Shown here: one piece after another, positions 22,291 through 33,963 of the stretch
Numbering within the stretch: the stretch's first letter is position 1
How the letters are laid out: each line of letters starts with the position of its first letter
Source: Cryptomeria japonica
Lineage: Eukaryota > Streptophyta > Pinopsida > Cupressales > Cupressaceae
Direction: 5' to 3'
DNA: 64,000 bases
Assembly: GCF_030272615.1 (NCBI RefSeq)
Contig: NC_081408.1
Span: forward strand, 609,682,173-609,746,172
The notes under the pieces: generated by a model
The model's database searches: none
What the model was told of the DNA's origin: nothing
The model's input: the letters and a program-made list of their open reading frames with translations, nothing else
Program-made: the position numbers and the translations under genes

Positions 22291-22985
22291 TAAAAGGATT
22301 GGAAACGACCCTAAGGCTTGCAAGCCCATTTTCCCTCCATTTTTGTCCCTTTACACATTTTTTCATCTTCCAACATGATTTCTCGACTTCATCATCATCA
22401 GGTTTATAAATGATCAAGTGGGTATCTCTAAAATTACCACCATAATCTCACATGTCTTCTCATCTTTCTAACCATATAAATTTTTCTATTTTTAGACAAC
22501 ATTAGCATAGTAAACTTTAATTTTCTTTACCAGTGCCTTGACAGTCCTCACAGACATAAGTCTACCATTTTTTTAATAACTTTTTATATACTTGACCAAA
22601 TTCAAAATAAATTACATATTATTTTTCTACACTAGATTCTATATAATTTTATAAAAAAGAAGTTTTCATTTTTGATTATTTTGATGCAAGTAACTATGCC
22701 CAACGCACGAACAGGTATCAAATTTTTAGGATGTGGTCACTTCAAAAAATCATAATAAAAATACTCAATGAAAAATTACAAAAAAATACAGAAATTCTAG
22801 ATCTCAATCTTACCTATCATCCTAAAAAAGGGTTTTGCAAAATACTAAATCTAATTAGGAACAATTTTTTGTGCGAGAGAGGTTTGACCCTCTTAATCTT
22901 ATTCAATTTTAAATAACTTTAGTAGTTTAGAAACTAGATTCAGAGTACTAAAATTCTTATTCTTTTCTCAACTCCTCTTTTTGAG

Positions 22986-25900
22986 TGCGTGACTTATACC
23001 CCCCTTTTTGTTCACCATCTTTGTGCAATTACCCTAGAAGAATCAGTTGATATATTATTTATTTGTTCCTTTCATGCAATGTTCTCAATGAATAACTTAT
23101 TATATTTTGTATTCAAAGCAACATGCATATCCTTTAACTTTACATGCTTCTGCTCCAAATCCTCCACTGCAAGTTGAGCAAAATGGACTGCATGTTTGGA
23201 TATTGCCAAAACCTCCGAAGCAGAAGCATCTTCAATGGTCCTTACAATAGCATCCTGTATTTTGTGTTGTACCCCTACAAAAATATGGGTTTTTGAGTGC
23301 TAGGAGTCTTTGATCATACAACAAAAGCCTTTGACCTTATGCTAACCCCAGAGCCATGTTCTCCAAACTCTCTTGCAAAATTGGGATCCTTCTACTGCAT
23401 GATCTGATCCAACAAGAATATCCTTCCAAAATTCCACCCTAGGACAAGGAGCATTCCATTGTTCATCACAATCTCTCTTCCCTCTTGAGGAGTGCAATTA
23501 AAGTTGTTCTTATCAAAATTGTTGATTTCTTCATCAAGCATATTCTTCAATTTTTCTCTTAGCCAAAATGATCTAAACTTAGGGGAATTAATAAAATTGT
23601 CATCCGCCATAAAATTATTTGAAGCAACAATCCTTTCATCATCCACTTCTTCTATAGGGATTGTGCTTGGGATGATATCCCTCTCCAGATCATTGAAAAT
23701 TTCAGCATTTGCATCATCCTGGAATGTCTCCTTCAGAGGAGAAGGTGGTGGCACTGAAGTATAAAAATCCTCTTAGATATCCATAAAGTGAGATATCTTG
23801 GCTTTTCCTTTTTCAATCTTCCTGACCTACCAGCACTCCATCCCCTTATCCTTTTGTATCCCCCCTTTAGAGGACTCCGCAAGTGCCTCCTCAATTATAT
23901 CTACCCGCCCCTTCATTTGGTTAGCTTTAGGAGTTGGATCAATTGACTTTTCTTTGAATTCAATTCCTTTATCCCTATCCTCTCTTATTTGTAACTCATC
24001 CTTAATTATATCATCTACCTTTCTTATTATGAAAGGCATTTTGGAAAAAATCATCCGGGAAATACCGAAAGGAACCTACAAAATTGGGGTCTTCTTTCTT
24101 CCTTTCTCTTTCAAATTTAATCATGAGGTCCCACTTCTTCCTCCTCTGGTCCACCTCACACAGATGAGCATTTCTAATTAAGTCCTTTTTTTTACAAAAG
24201 AATGAAAATACCCCTTCTCCTTCAGTTTGTTTACTCTAATAACATTTATACATCCCTCGGGGTCAAAATGCTTGGCCTAGGCAACTCTCAATCTGTAATT
24301 CTTCACCAAAAAGTTTTGCACCTTCTCTAAGGATTCACAACCCACAGTGAATTCATAAAAAATTGTTACCCTAGGGAAAATCTTTCCCTTTTTATCAGTT
24401 CTCATTTTCTCCTTCTCCATCCACATCATTTGGTAGATGAATTCAAGGAATGCTAACCTTGGAGATATAAAAAGTGGCAATACATGGGGTGCCTGCTCAC
24501 ACCCATAAACTTTGATAATTGCACAATTGTCGTAAAAGAAGAAATTCCCAAAATTGTGGGTGAATGCACCCTCGGGATAAATTAGCCCAGTGGCCCTCCA
24601 ACTCCTTATCCTCAATGTTTTGATGATTTCCTTGGGCAGACTTGGCAATACTACCCCTAGCCTTGTCAAAATTTTCATCACAAAGTGATCAAAGAAAACA
24701 TAGTAATCACCAAATTTGGACCCGTTGTCCCACACCTAAGTCCATCTTTGCACCGACCATGGGAGACCTATGTAGGGATCATTGATCCTTATTTTCAATT
24801 CTGGGCCCCAGTAGGCTTTGTTTTGATAAAGAATCAAATGACATACCAAAGAATAATGCATTAATTCCAATTTTTCATCTTTATTATTAGCCTTCATCAG
24901 TCCCTCATGAATCCTATCATGAATACCATTTGCAAAGTCATATAATTCATTTATTGAGGGGTGCTGAATATTAATGACCATCATCATAAAACCAATGGGC
25001 AATTTGGCGATCCCACAATCAACCCCGAGGACCTGCCCTAATGCATAATAAGTTTTGACAAAGTAGTGCTCAAATCAATAAAGCATGGAAGGATCCCATT
25101 AAGATGGCAGGATATAATTACATGAATCCTTGTAGAGTTTCCTCATGAAATGAGGAACAAGGTCCTTCATATATCTATCTCTCTTATTCTCATAATCCCT
25201 CTTCAAATTGTCCCTATTTATGCTTGTGAGGGCAAATTTACCTAACTCAAAACATTCAATGATGGCCTTGGGAGAGATGTCCAGTAGGAAATAGCCTTCT
25301 ACAATCCTAATAGTCAGGCTTGGAGCATCATATACATTTTACAGGTCCCTTATGAGCATAGACTCCACAAAAAAATTGGGCACAACTAATCTACCCAGAT
25401 TCAGTATCTAGGGGTTGCATATTGGGATGGTCTTGTCTCCGTTACCATAGAATAAATGGAAAATGTCCCAACCCTTTTCCTTGATGATAGCATCCTTACA
25501 CCCAGCCTCTTTGTCAATGAAAATAGTTCCAAAGTGATCTTGCATTGTGGATCCCTCAAATAATTCTAGTAGGTCTTGGTGTAGGCTTTTGGTCTGTCTG
25601 GTTGCCCTTCATGCACTTTCTTCAAAAATTTTCTCAACCTCATATTGCAGTTCTTCAGTAGTCATGGCAAGAGAAACAAGAGTGGGGTGCTGTGTGGATG
25701 GTTTCCCTTCTTGAGCTGATGATTCTCCTTTGGATTGCTTCTTGGAGCGCTTTGCAGGTTTGATGGCCTTTTCTTTGATTTGAGCAGCCTCTTTGGTTGG
25801 CTCCTAAGGGTCTTCTTCTAGTGGGGTTTGTTCCTAAGGAATTGGGGCTTCCTTAGCAGGTGGGTTAATTGTAGCAGGGGATGGGGTTTTAATAGAGGCT

Positions 25901-26256
25901 TCTTTGGTACTCTTACTCCTCTTTGGAGTGGGTTTTCATAGTTTAGGAGTGGGAGAGGGCTCATTTAAAGACTCACCGTCAGAAACAATAGTGATGGTCT
26001 TTCAGATTGTTTTTCTCTTTCTCTTCACAACCTTTTCCTTCGGAAGGGAGCTATCTTCGACCTCCTCGGATACTTGTGGGACAGTTTTAGGGATTTTTTG
26101 TACATGAAGGGAACTCATAATTTCTTGCATGGGGGAAACCATATCTACAGGCATAGCCTCAGTGATAGGAATTGATGAGCTTGCCTCAATTGCACAGGCT
26201 TTCTTAGCAGCAGGGGTAGCAAATTTCTCAACAGGAGAAGCCATATTAACAACCAA
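22986..26256 (-). pseudogene. Copy A ORF, N-terminal and central part (unnamed family)
   Basis: The start is taken at ATG 26,256 (MVVNMASPVEKFATP). The first ~200 residues are Pro/Ser/Lys/Glu-rich and basic, suggesting disorder and possibly nuclear signals (KVVKRKRKTI, KPAKRSKKQSK). The conserved part follows with LNLGRLVVPNFFVESMLI, NVYDAPSLTIRIVEGYF, YDFANGIHDRIHEGL, KFGDYYVFFDHFV, HFDPEGCINVIRVNKLKEKG, NNFMADDNFINSPKFRSF and MLLVLGWNFGRIFLL. A helical segment with VEDLEQKHVKLKDMHVALN ends it. Each block has a counterpart in copy B in the same order. At least ten nonsense codons are present. Function unknown; no pol motif. Confidence 0.75.
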
Positions 26257-27792
26257 GACTAAGAAAAGACTTGGAAAGAAAATGTGAGAATAAAACCTAC
26301 CGACCTTTAGGGAACAAACACAAACTACTCAAAATATCATTGCAATAGTCTGATATTGCGCACAAGAAGGAAATAGTCACTTACTCATTTTCTTCTTGAC
26401 TGAAACTACTTGAAGCCACTTGGAATGCTAGAATTCTCTTTTCTTCTCACTCTTAAAACTCTTTTAATTCCTTCTAGATGCAAGGTATGAAATAATACCA
26501 TTGAATTCTCATTGTATTACAACACCATTAATTCATTCATGTTGAACAAAGGTAGTTGTTGGTGCCAATTTTGAATTTCATCCATTGATCTAGCAATGGA
26601 AGGCTAGGATTTCTCGTTGACCTTCACTGAATAATGACGTGGCACCCTCTTAAAGTCTCTTTTGTTACCTTAGGAATTCATACTCTCTAGACCTTCCTTA
26701 GCCATCTTATCTTTCATTGTGGGATAAGCTTCTACTGCAGATTTCCCTTGTTTTATTTATCCCATGATGTCATTCATCCTTTCTTCTATCCTTGCAAGAA
26801 AATATTTTATGTTCTTACCTTAGAAACCTTATCCCGCGTTGCTCCTAGCCCTTCCTTTTTCCTTTCGCCCACAAGCCATTTTTCTTTGTGTTTTTATTGT
26901 TTGCGGGATAAGCTTTTGAATTGACCTTTTCTTATCCCGCGACACTTCTCTTATCCTCTTAGAAGCGCGCAAGATAAGGCTTTCTCCTATTTCCTGCTTA
27001 CAATTCTTATCTCACGACTGTCATTGAGCAAGAGGAACACATTGTAGGATAAAACTTCCTTTATAATATTTCCACATTCTTATCCTGTGATGCACCTTTG
27101 AGTTTACCCATTATTTTGGATCTCTGCTGCTCGACAAGATAAGCCCCTTTTCTTTTTTCTTCAATATTTTCTTATCTCGCAACACTTTTCTTATTCTCAT
27201 GGGGACGCACGGGATAAGAAAAGAATTGCACCTTTCTTTGTTAACTTATCCCGTGGTGCCATACCATTGATGCAAATGTGTAGCAGGATAAGATGTACTC
27301 TTGGATATTACCATTTCCTTATCCCGTGGGGTTGAACTTCACATTAAAACTACTTGCGGGATAAGGGATAGGGGGCGCTTCCCTTTGAAATCTTATCCCA
27401 CACGATCGAGTCACTTGGGGTTGAAAATTAAGTGATCATTTAGAACACATGGAAAATTTCATGGGTTAAGTGTTTGTGCACGAGGCCTTCCTAGGGAAAT
27501 AAAAGACTTAAGACCTTGGGCTTTAGCAATACTTAGGAATATTTCACATATTAAAATAAACTTTACAAACGGTAATTCCTAACTCAAAGGGTCAATAATC
27601 AGATGATAAAGAACCATTTGGATTATCACTTAAGACACAGATACCTACTATCATAAGTCAATAGTGAGATATAACACAACCCGGGAGAACTAAAAAGAGA
27701 ACCTAAGACAAAATGAAACCCTTAGGAACCCTAAAACCCTAACTCTCAAGAGACAAGCACTGCATAAAACCAAATTTTTACCATATCCAACA
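26257..27792 (-). mobile_element. Leader / putative 5' LTR of copy A
   Basis: On the element strand it begins TGTTGGATATGG at 27,792. A TG..CA-compatible internal end occurs at 26,557 (TGTTGGTGCC on the plus strand), which would give a 1,236-bp LTR. No standard PBS follows, so this end is provisional. No ORF. It contains the GGGATAAG box array. Confidence 0.5.
26719..27403. repeat. Array of alternating inverted GGGATAAG / CTTATCCC boxes
   Basis: GCGGGATAAG-type boxes start near 26,719, 26,903, 26,969, 27,047, 27,133, 27,208, 27,283 and 27,356. Inverted CTTATCCCGC-type boxes start near 26,828, 26,931, 27,006, 27,079, 27,171, 27,245, 27,318 and 27,392. From 26,931 onward the orientations alternate strictly at 32-54 bp, mostly 35-38 bp, so the underlying tandem unit is about 74 bp. 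Additional partial boxes lie near 26,756, 26,950 and 27,190. The box core GATAAG equals the plant I-box/GATA-type element, but regulatory function is inference. Confidence 0.85.
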
Positions 27793-27797
27793 CCTCC

Positions 27798-28603
27798 ATG
27801 TAGAAGCATGGGTCATTGCTAAAAATGATATCCTCAAGCACCTCTTTGGAAAATCTGATCTCTTAGGAAGGTTGGCAAAGTGGGTAATTTTGCTCTCTGA
27901 GTTCGACCTACAGTTCATAACTCAGAAGTTAGTCAAAGGGCAGATCATTGTTGATTAGTTGGCTGACGCTCCCTCAAACAAATCTTTTCCCACCTTAGAT
28001 CTATTCCCTGACCAAGATGTTCTAATCATTGATCAAGACTCCATGTGGGACATGTATTTTGACGATTTGAGGTGTCAAATTGGCTCAAGTGCAAGTGTGG
28101 TTTTTGTCTCACCTGAAGGAAAGCTAGTTCCTCTCTCTTTCCATTTGGAATTTCACTATACTAATAACGTCATCAAATTCGAGGCCCTGATTGCAGGAAT
28201 CCATGCCGCAATTGCCATGGGTGTGAAGAACAACCATATCCATGGAGATTATGAGCTTATTGTAAACCAAGTGACCAGTGCCTATCGTGTTAAGCAGTTG
28301 AAGTTATATTAGTATAAGGATTTGGTATTAACCATACTGAAGAAATTCGCTAATTACATGATCAATAGCATCTCATGTAGGGAAAATCGTCATGTGAATA
28401 AAATGGCAAGTGTTGCTTCTCTTGTAGGCCCAGACTTTGGTCAGGATGAATGCTGCTTTGTGGTACAAGTCCTGCGCTCTTCGGCCATATCTGATCAAAC
28501 CCAATTCGATAGCCTTATGTGTGCCTATGTTGATTTGGGACAATGGTTTGTACACATCTTAAATTATCTAAAGACCAAAATTTTTCCCGATGACGCTAGC
28601 TAA
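27798..28603 (+). pseudogene. Tat gypsy RNase H end and second (archaeal-type) RNase H
   Basis: The first RNase H resumes with HVEAWVIAKNDILKHLFG and GRLAKWVILLSEFDLQ. The second RNase H follows: MYFDDLRCQIGSSASVVFVS (from about 28,049, first catalytic Asp), FEALIAGIHAAIAMG (Glu) and HGDYELIVNQV (Asp). A second RNase H before integrase is diagnostic for the Tat lineage. One stop replaces Gln in VDxLADAP and another is at 28,310. Confidence 0.93.
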
Positions 28604-29800
28604 AGTTCACGTGTGTGTATTTGGAAGCTGGCCACTCAATATATTCTCTTATCTAACATACTTTATAGGAGATCATACAACGGTCTTCTTTTGCATTGTC
28701 TAACAAAAGTTGAGATCTCCCTTGCCCTTCAGGAAGCCCATTTAGGCTCTAGAGGTGGGCATTTCAGAGGAAAATCTCTAATACACAAGCTCATCCACAT
28801 GGGGTATTATTGGCAAATCATGGAACAAGATTCATTTTCCTTTGTCAAAAAGTTCTCCGAATGTCAACAACATAGCAACCTGATTCAAGCCCCTACATAG
28901 GAGCTCCATAGTCAGGTCTCTCTGTGGCCTTTTTAGACTTGGGGATTGGATATCATTGGCAAGATATCTCCCCCTTTGTCTAAGGGTCACATCTTCATGA
29001 TCACTGCTATAGATTACTTCACAAAGTGGGTCAAGGTGGTGCCACTGCGATCAACTACCACTGATATGATTTGTGGCTTCATCATGGATAATATCATTTC
29101 TTGGTTTGGCTTGCCTGCTACCCTTATTTCTGATAATGGTATTCCTTTAAGAATAAGGAGGTTAAGTAGTTCCTTGAAAAATTTCACATTCAATACCGTT
29201 TCTTTACATTTTACTATCTGCAATCTAATGGTTAAGTGGAAGTACCTAACAAGACTATTGAACAGATCTTACACAAGACCATTACTAAACATGGTAAATA
29301 TTGGTATGTACAGTTAGCATATGCATTATGGGCCTATCACACAAGTGTTCATATGGCTATACGAACAACACCCTATAACCTCATGTATGGTGCTGACACT
29401 ATTATGCCTCTTAAATTGGAGTTCTCCTCTTTGCGGGTCTCCTTAAAAGGGGTTATTGATGATGATTCCTATTGCACTCTTCATTTGAATCAGCTTGACT
29501 TGTTAGATGAACGCCACTTAAAGGACCTTCAACATCTTCAAACTTATAAAAAATCTCTATCTAAACAATATAACCAAAGTGTGCTACCCCTGACCTTTAA
29601 GCTAGGTGACCTGGTTCTTTATAAGAACTAGAGAAATATAAATGCGTCACCTGACCAAAGAGGGAAATTTAGCCCGAATTGGTTAGGTCTGTACATTGTC
29701 ACCTCCACTTATGGTTGTGGTGCCTATGGTTTATCCTCCATGGATGGCACTCCTCTCAAAGAACCTATCAATGCGACACACCTATGTATATAATATGCAT
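28604..29800 (+). pseudogene. Tat gypsy integrase
   Basis: A zinc-binding HHCC-type segment (ISLALQEAHLGSRGGHFRG; KKFSECQQHSN, with the first Cys of the CxxC lost) precedes the catalytic core: WGLDIIGKISPP (about 28,938, Asp), YFTKWVKVVPL, and LPATLISDNG (Asp, about 29,113). The region around the catalytic Glu is frameshifted near 29,150-29,240. The C-terminal part (29,236-29,631) keeps ALWAYHTSVHMAIRTTPYN and the GDLVLYKN end. It would insert the element cDNA; now broken. Confidence 0.93.
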
Positions 29801-30330
29801 AGAAAATGTGCAATATGTGTGATACCTAGATGCCTATGGGGGGTCACATCCTGACACATATCCTTCATCGACAAGACATTCACTATGTGTTATTGAGTGA
29901 CTATACATTGTTACATCTATGTGTGTGTGTGTGTGTGCACATGTACATGTGTTATATCTCTACATAGATCATCATAAGATGTAATAATACATATGAACAT
30001 ATGTAAATTAAATCATGATAAGCATCTAAATATTAATCATCCATCACATGAGCATATAAAATAACAACAGAATCCATCCACGAGGACACAAGATAGAATA
30101 ACAATGTCGAATCTCACTCACACACACACACATATATATGTGTGTGTGTGTGTGTGTGTGTAATGTATCATGTCAACGTACATGTATCACATCACTACAA
30201 AAACACATGATGCTGGCATATGTCTCTCTGATATACATTAATACATCCATGTGTATATCCCCCCCAAAAAATATTGTACATAAAATAAATAAAAATTATC
30301 TCATAACTGCTCTGGTGGGCAAGTCCCGGA
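29801..30330 (+). other. Tat 3' noncoding region with TG/CA repeats
   Basis: No gene. It contains a (TG)n run at about 29,922-29,937 and a CA-TA-TG tract at about 30,117-30,161. A perfect 34-bp palindrome lies at 30,119-30,152, made of (CA)n-(TA)n-(TG)n. Confidence 0.85.
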
Positions 30331-32640
30331 GGTCACTAGCGCTGGAGTATCCTGGTCCTAGCAAGGAGGTTGTTTGACTGAGGTCGACTATAATCTCGTG
30401 ACAGTAGTGCTCTACGATCGCAAACCCCTCAGCTCTCCTCGTAACTCAATGATAGTCTCCCACTGTGTCATCAGCTCCTCTCATGTCGCCATCTCTTGTT
30501 GGTGCGATGCCTCGAGGTCTGCCATCAACTAGCACACTCATGGTAGGTCTAAGTGACCCGCAACACCCTATTGAGCAATATCCACCTATCTTTGAAGGTC
30601 ATCAACCTATCTCTATAGAGTGTCACATTCCCTCTTGGCACTCTCATCTCACGTCATTGCCTGGACTCTCTCTCCAAGGATAGAAAGGACCTCTTGCAAG
30701 GCTTGATCCTGCCGCCCCATCATAATGGTCAGCTGCCCTGCTCCCTGCACCAACTCCACTCGACCCTCCTCATATGTTTTCCATAAACATGATACATGAT
30801 CAAAAAAACTGCATGTGTCTCCCCACTGACTGGATGGGCTAGTAGGTGTCCAACATAGGACCTTGGGTCTGCACATTGTGGACGACTTTTGTGAGAACTT
30901 GGTCGATGAAGCTCAACCACTCGACCACGCCCTATGAAAACATAAAACATTTCACATCAATATCCATCATATCCAAAATCTCTGAATATATACATATGGA
31001 AGAAACACTAAAGTACATCGACTAAAATCACAAGTACCTACTAGGATTGCCCCTCTGCCAATATGGATCATGCATAGGCACCTTGCTGGAGGATCCCTCC
31101 ATGGCCACTCCTATTGCTGGTTGCACCCATGGCGCAGACGACTGTGCAACTGGTGATGGTGGAAGAGCCCTAGCAGTCATGTAGGTCTGTCTAGGCTCAG
31201 GATCCTCATCCGTCGTCTTCACCCTAGTCTCCCGTCCTCATCGCTCGAGGAGGCCTTCTCATCACTATCACCTCCTAGAGCTCCAATATCTCCTCCTACT
31301 GCACCTGGTGGAAAAATCGTTGATGGGCCCACCCTTCTCTAGCAACCTACGAAACTTAAACTGACTTCAACATCATCTATATCAAGCTATGATGCAATGT
31401 CATCATTGTCACTCCCCTACAGAGTGTCCTGTACATCTCCTAGGCTGGGATGGGGCAGGTCCTGTGGTCACAGTGCACTCCTAGCCAATCATGCATAGAT
31501 ATGTGCAATTGGTGGGATCGTCTGCACCTGTCCAAACTATCACATGCATCACCACCACTAGTAGAGCATCACCACATGGGCCCAGTGGCTGAGTAGGAAA
31601 GGGTCTCTCTGCATTCGTGAGAGTTGTGTGCGGTCTTTGGTCTAGACCCCCATATCTCGGTATGGCTGCCAGGAAAAATATTCAATCCCGAGTTGGTAAA
31701 AGGTGATCCTCCAGTATGTCAGGTCTCATGTCCGCCATCCTCCACACCATAATGGATATGTGTGTTCCTGTGTCATGTCCAAGGGCATGGGTGTAAAAAA
31801 TCCACCTATCCAGATGCAAGTGATGTGCTCGAAGGCCCAAACTTGTAGAAGTGTGCACACAGTCAAGCTCTGATACTCATGGTGCACATATCATGACAAC
31901 TCATAGTATAGGTGGGCCAGCATGCTGCAACCCCATGCATATATCTCTCCTCCATCTCTTGGATTAAGGGGACAAACCCTGCATTCATCTTTGAGCTGTG
32001 ATCATCTATCAATACCTATCGTTTGACGGTCGTGATCATGATGCACCATACCATGGGAATTGACACTCATCCCTGGCCCAATGCTCGTAGGTTTACATGT
32101 CTTGTGTTGTCTATCCTTTGCCCCAGGGCCCATTCTTGTTGTCTAACCAACTTCGTTGTAGATAGGATAGCTGGTGACACCCACTCCCCCCAGATGGGAA
32201 GTAGGATGTGGTAGAAATTGATCAATGTGACAGTCATCTTTCCTGTGGGAAGTTTGAAGGACATGATGTCCACATATCACCTCTCCATCAACTGTGTAGC
32301 ATTGGGGCGTGAAACTAAAAATCGGGCAAGGTGAACATCTACCACCATCCTACTTTATAGAGAATTCATCTGTCGGCCACTGAAAACTCCTCTTCCCAAC
32401 TGCACAACATCCACAACAAGTGCCTTGACGTATGCTCCCGTATCTCGGGCAATGTCTACACACAAATATTTTTCTTCAGTTTTGATTCATCTTTTCTAGC
32501 CGATGTCTACACAACTAGAAGATTGCATTGCATCTTCAAGACGACATCGTGTCATCTAGACAAATGCGCCCGTCGAAGAAGATGGTGTGCTTCCCGGATG
32601 GCAGCGCATCCCATTGATGCCTGCGCAACCATCCCATCTA
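30331..32640 (-). pseudogene. Antisense ORF remnant with plant-mobile-domain-like segment
   Basis: Minus-strand translation near 32,350-32,170 gives ARFLVSRPNATQLMER, a stop where Trp is expected, then YVDIMSFKLPTGKMTVTL and LPIWGEWV. This matches the pattern ERWxxxTxxFxLPxGEMTxTLxD...LLGLPI of the plant mobile domain (aminotransferase-like, PF10536). Further down, fragments such as YMHGVAACWPTY and LGERVQAM / EEGRVELVQGAGQL (coiled-coil-like) appear in several frames. Antisense ORFs between integrase and 3' LTR are known from Tat elements. Heavy decay; the extent is approximate. Confidence 0.6.
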
Positions 32641-33305
32641 AGATGCTCCAAAAATGCATTAAAAGAGAAATCAAAGTGTGTTTCGAGCTATACCTAGTCG
32701 GGCTCATCACCCTGCTCGATCATGGTTTGCAACTCCTCGATCCTGCTAGCTAGATCCTCTTATTTGCGTTGCATTTTTCTCTAATTCTATTCAAATATCC
32801 ACTCGAATGCTCGCAGTGAATAATGAAATTGATCCTTCTTGGGACCTACTTTTGAGTATATAGCCTAATTTATGCTCAAAATGGTTTTTGCTCATTTTCG
32901 GATGATTTTGGTTCATTTTCCTTGTCATTTTCCCCACCTCACTAGGGAAAAAACACAAGGGGGCATATACTCACCTTCATCCAATTTTTCTCTTCTATCC
33001 ATTCTAATGGTCATTAAGTATTCTTCTCACCGAAGTAGCTTGCTCCGTTTTTCATGCTCACAATTTTCTAGTTTTGCAGTATGGAATTAGACACACCAAA
33101 TACTGGGTTTGCTCATGGATACTTGGTGGAATTGCTCGTGATTGACGACTCAACCTTTGCGGTTTCTATAGTATCCTTTTTGTCCAAGAATTAATTGCAT
33201 TCATTATATTTATTACACTGCATGGTCTTAATGAACATATCTTTCCAAACTACTTTAGTGCAACTGATCCCTACAACCAATCAGTCCACTAAAGTGGGGG
33301 CAAAA
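32641..33305 (+). other. Tat 3' untranslated region with polypurine tract
   Basis: No ORF supported. It ends in AAAGTGGGGGCAAAA (33,291-33,305), the polypurine tract immediately before the 3' LTR start. Confidence 0.75.
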
Positions 33306-33963
33306 TATAGTGTCCTAAATTGTGGCCACTGCATTTATGATGAGATCATGATCAAAATTACATTATTTTGGCATCATGGGCTTGGATGACAAAGCACCCC
33401 GAAATTCCAAGAAAATGCCTTTATGCCTATTTTTGGATGGAAAACAGTGCGACGTGGGGACATCCTCGCACTGCGCTAACGTCCTAAAAAGATGGTGGAA
33501 TCTTGAATCGATAGAGAGTCAGATGCTAGCCAACGTATGTCCTTTGGCTCGTGTTTCGATGTAAGGTCTCTTCGCGCCTCTTCTGATTTTAAGAACCCTT
33601 CCTAACTCATTTTGAAGGGTTCCTAATTTGGGTTCTTGGCTCTTATTATGCTCTTGATATCACATTTCTCTCTTTATTCTTTTAGATACACACTCTACCA
33701 ACATCAAGCTACAACTATCTTGTGGTGGTTCTTACCAATGAACACTATTCCGGGCTTCATCACGCTCGTATCTTCAACAAAGAGGGGTTTGGATTCACGC
33801 CTTGTCTTCTCTTTTATCTATTTTCATTACATGCAATGAGTCCTTTGCATTATTGATTGTATCTATTTTCTAGGTGTGTTTTGTTATTTTTTATATGTCC
33901 AATATTTCCAATATTTAATGCATGCAATAGGGGTTTGCTTTCACTAATAGAAGCATAGCTTCC
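33306..33963 (+). repeat. Tat gypsy 3' LTR, left part
   Basis: It starts TATAGTGTCCTAAATTGTGGCC, homologous to the 5' LTR start at 16,282. It breaks at CTTCC (33,959-33,963), where a second gypsy element is inserted; the equivalent 5' LTR point is near 16,889. Confidence 0.92.

Larger units (their letters stand above)
20916..22985. mobile_element. Insertion inside copy A: palindromic repeats around a GA-rich core
   Basis: The copy A coding homology breaks off near 20,916 and resumes near 22,986, while copy B is continuous across the equivalent region (about 63,040-63,200). The intervening ~2 kb has a purine-rich core, flanking palindromic repeats and an AT-rich right part. I did not find exact ends, terminal repeats or a coding gene; the 235- and 157-codon minus-strand frames over the GA tract are low-complexity artefacts. 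Confidence 0.55.
18938..27792 (-). mobile_element. 8.86-kb LTR-type element carrying the unnamed long ORF (copy A)
   Basis: The target duplication CCTCC (18,933-18,937 and 27,793-27,797) brackets a TG...CA element. Removing it restores the expected spacing of the gypsy RNase H protein exactly. The element strand is minus: a long leader (27,792-26,257), then an ORF from 26,256 to about 19,905, then about 1 kb of 3' noncoding DNA. No gag/pol motif was found, so it is a large retrotransposon derivative-like element. I could not find two matching LTRs: only the last ~15 bp before 26,557 (element strand ..TTGGCACCAACA) resembles the left terminus (..TTGGGAACCAGCA). Confidence 0.8.

Noticed and set aside
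26540-26575. Primer-binding site for copy A near TTGGCACCAAC
   Set aside because: No plant tRNA 3' end known to me fits well, and the LTR end itself is uncertain.
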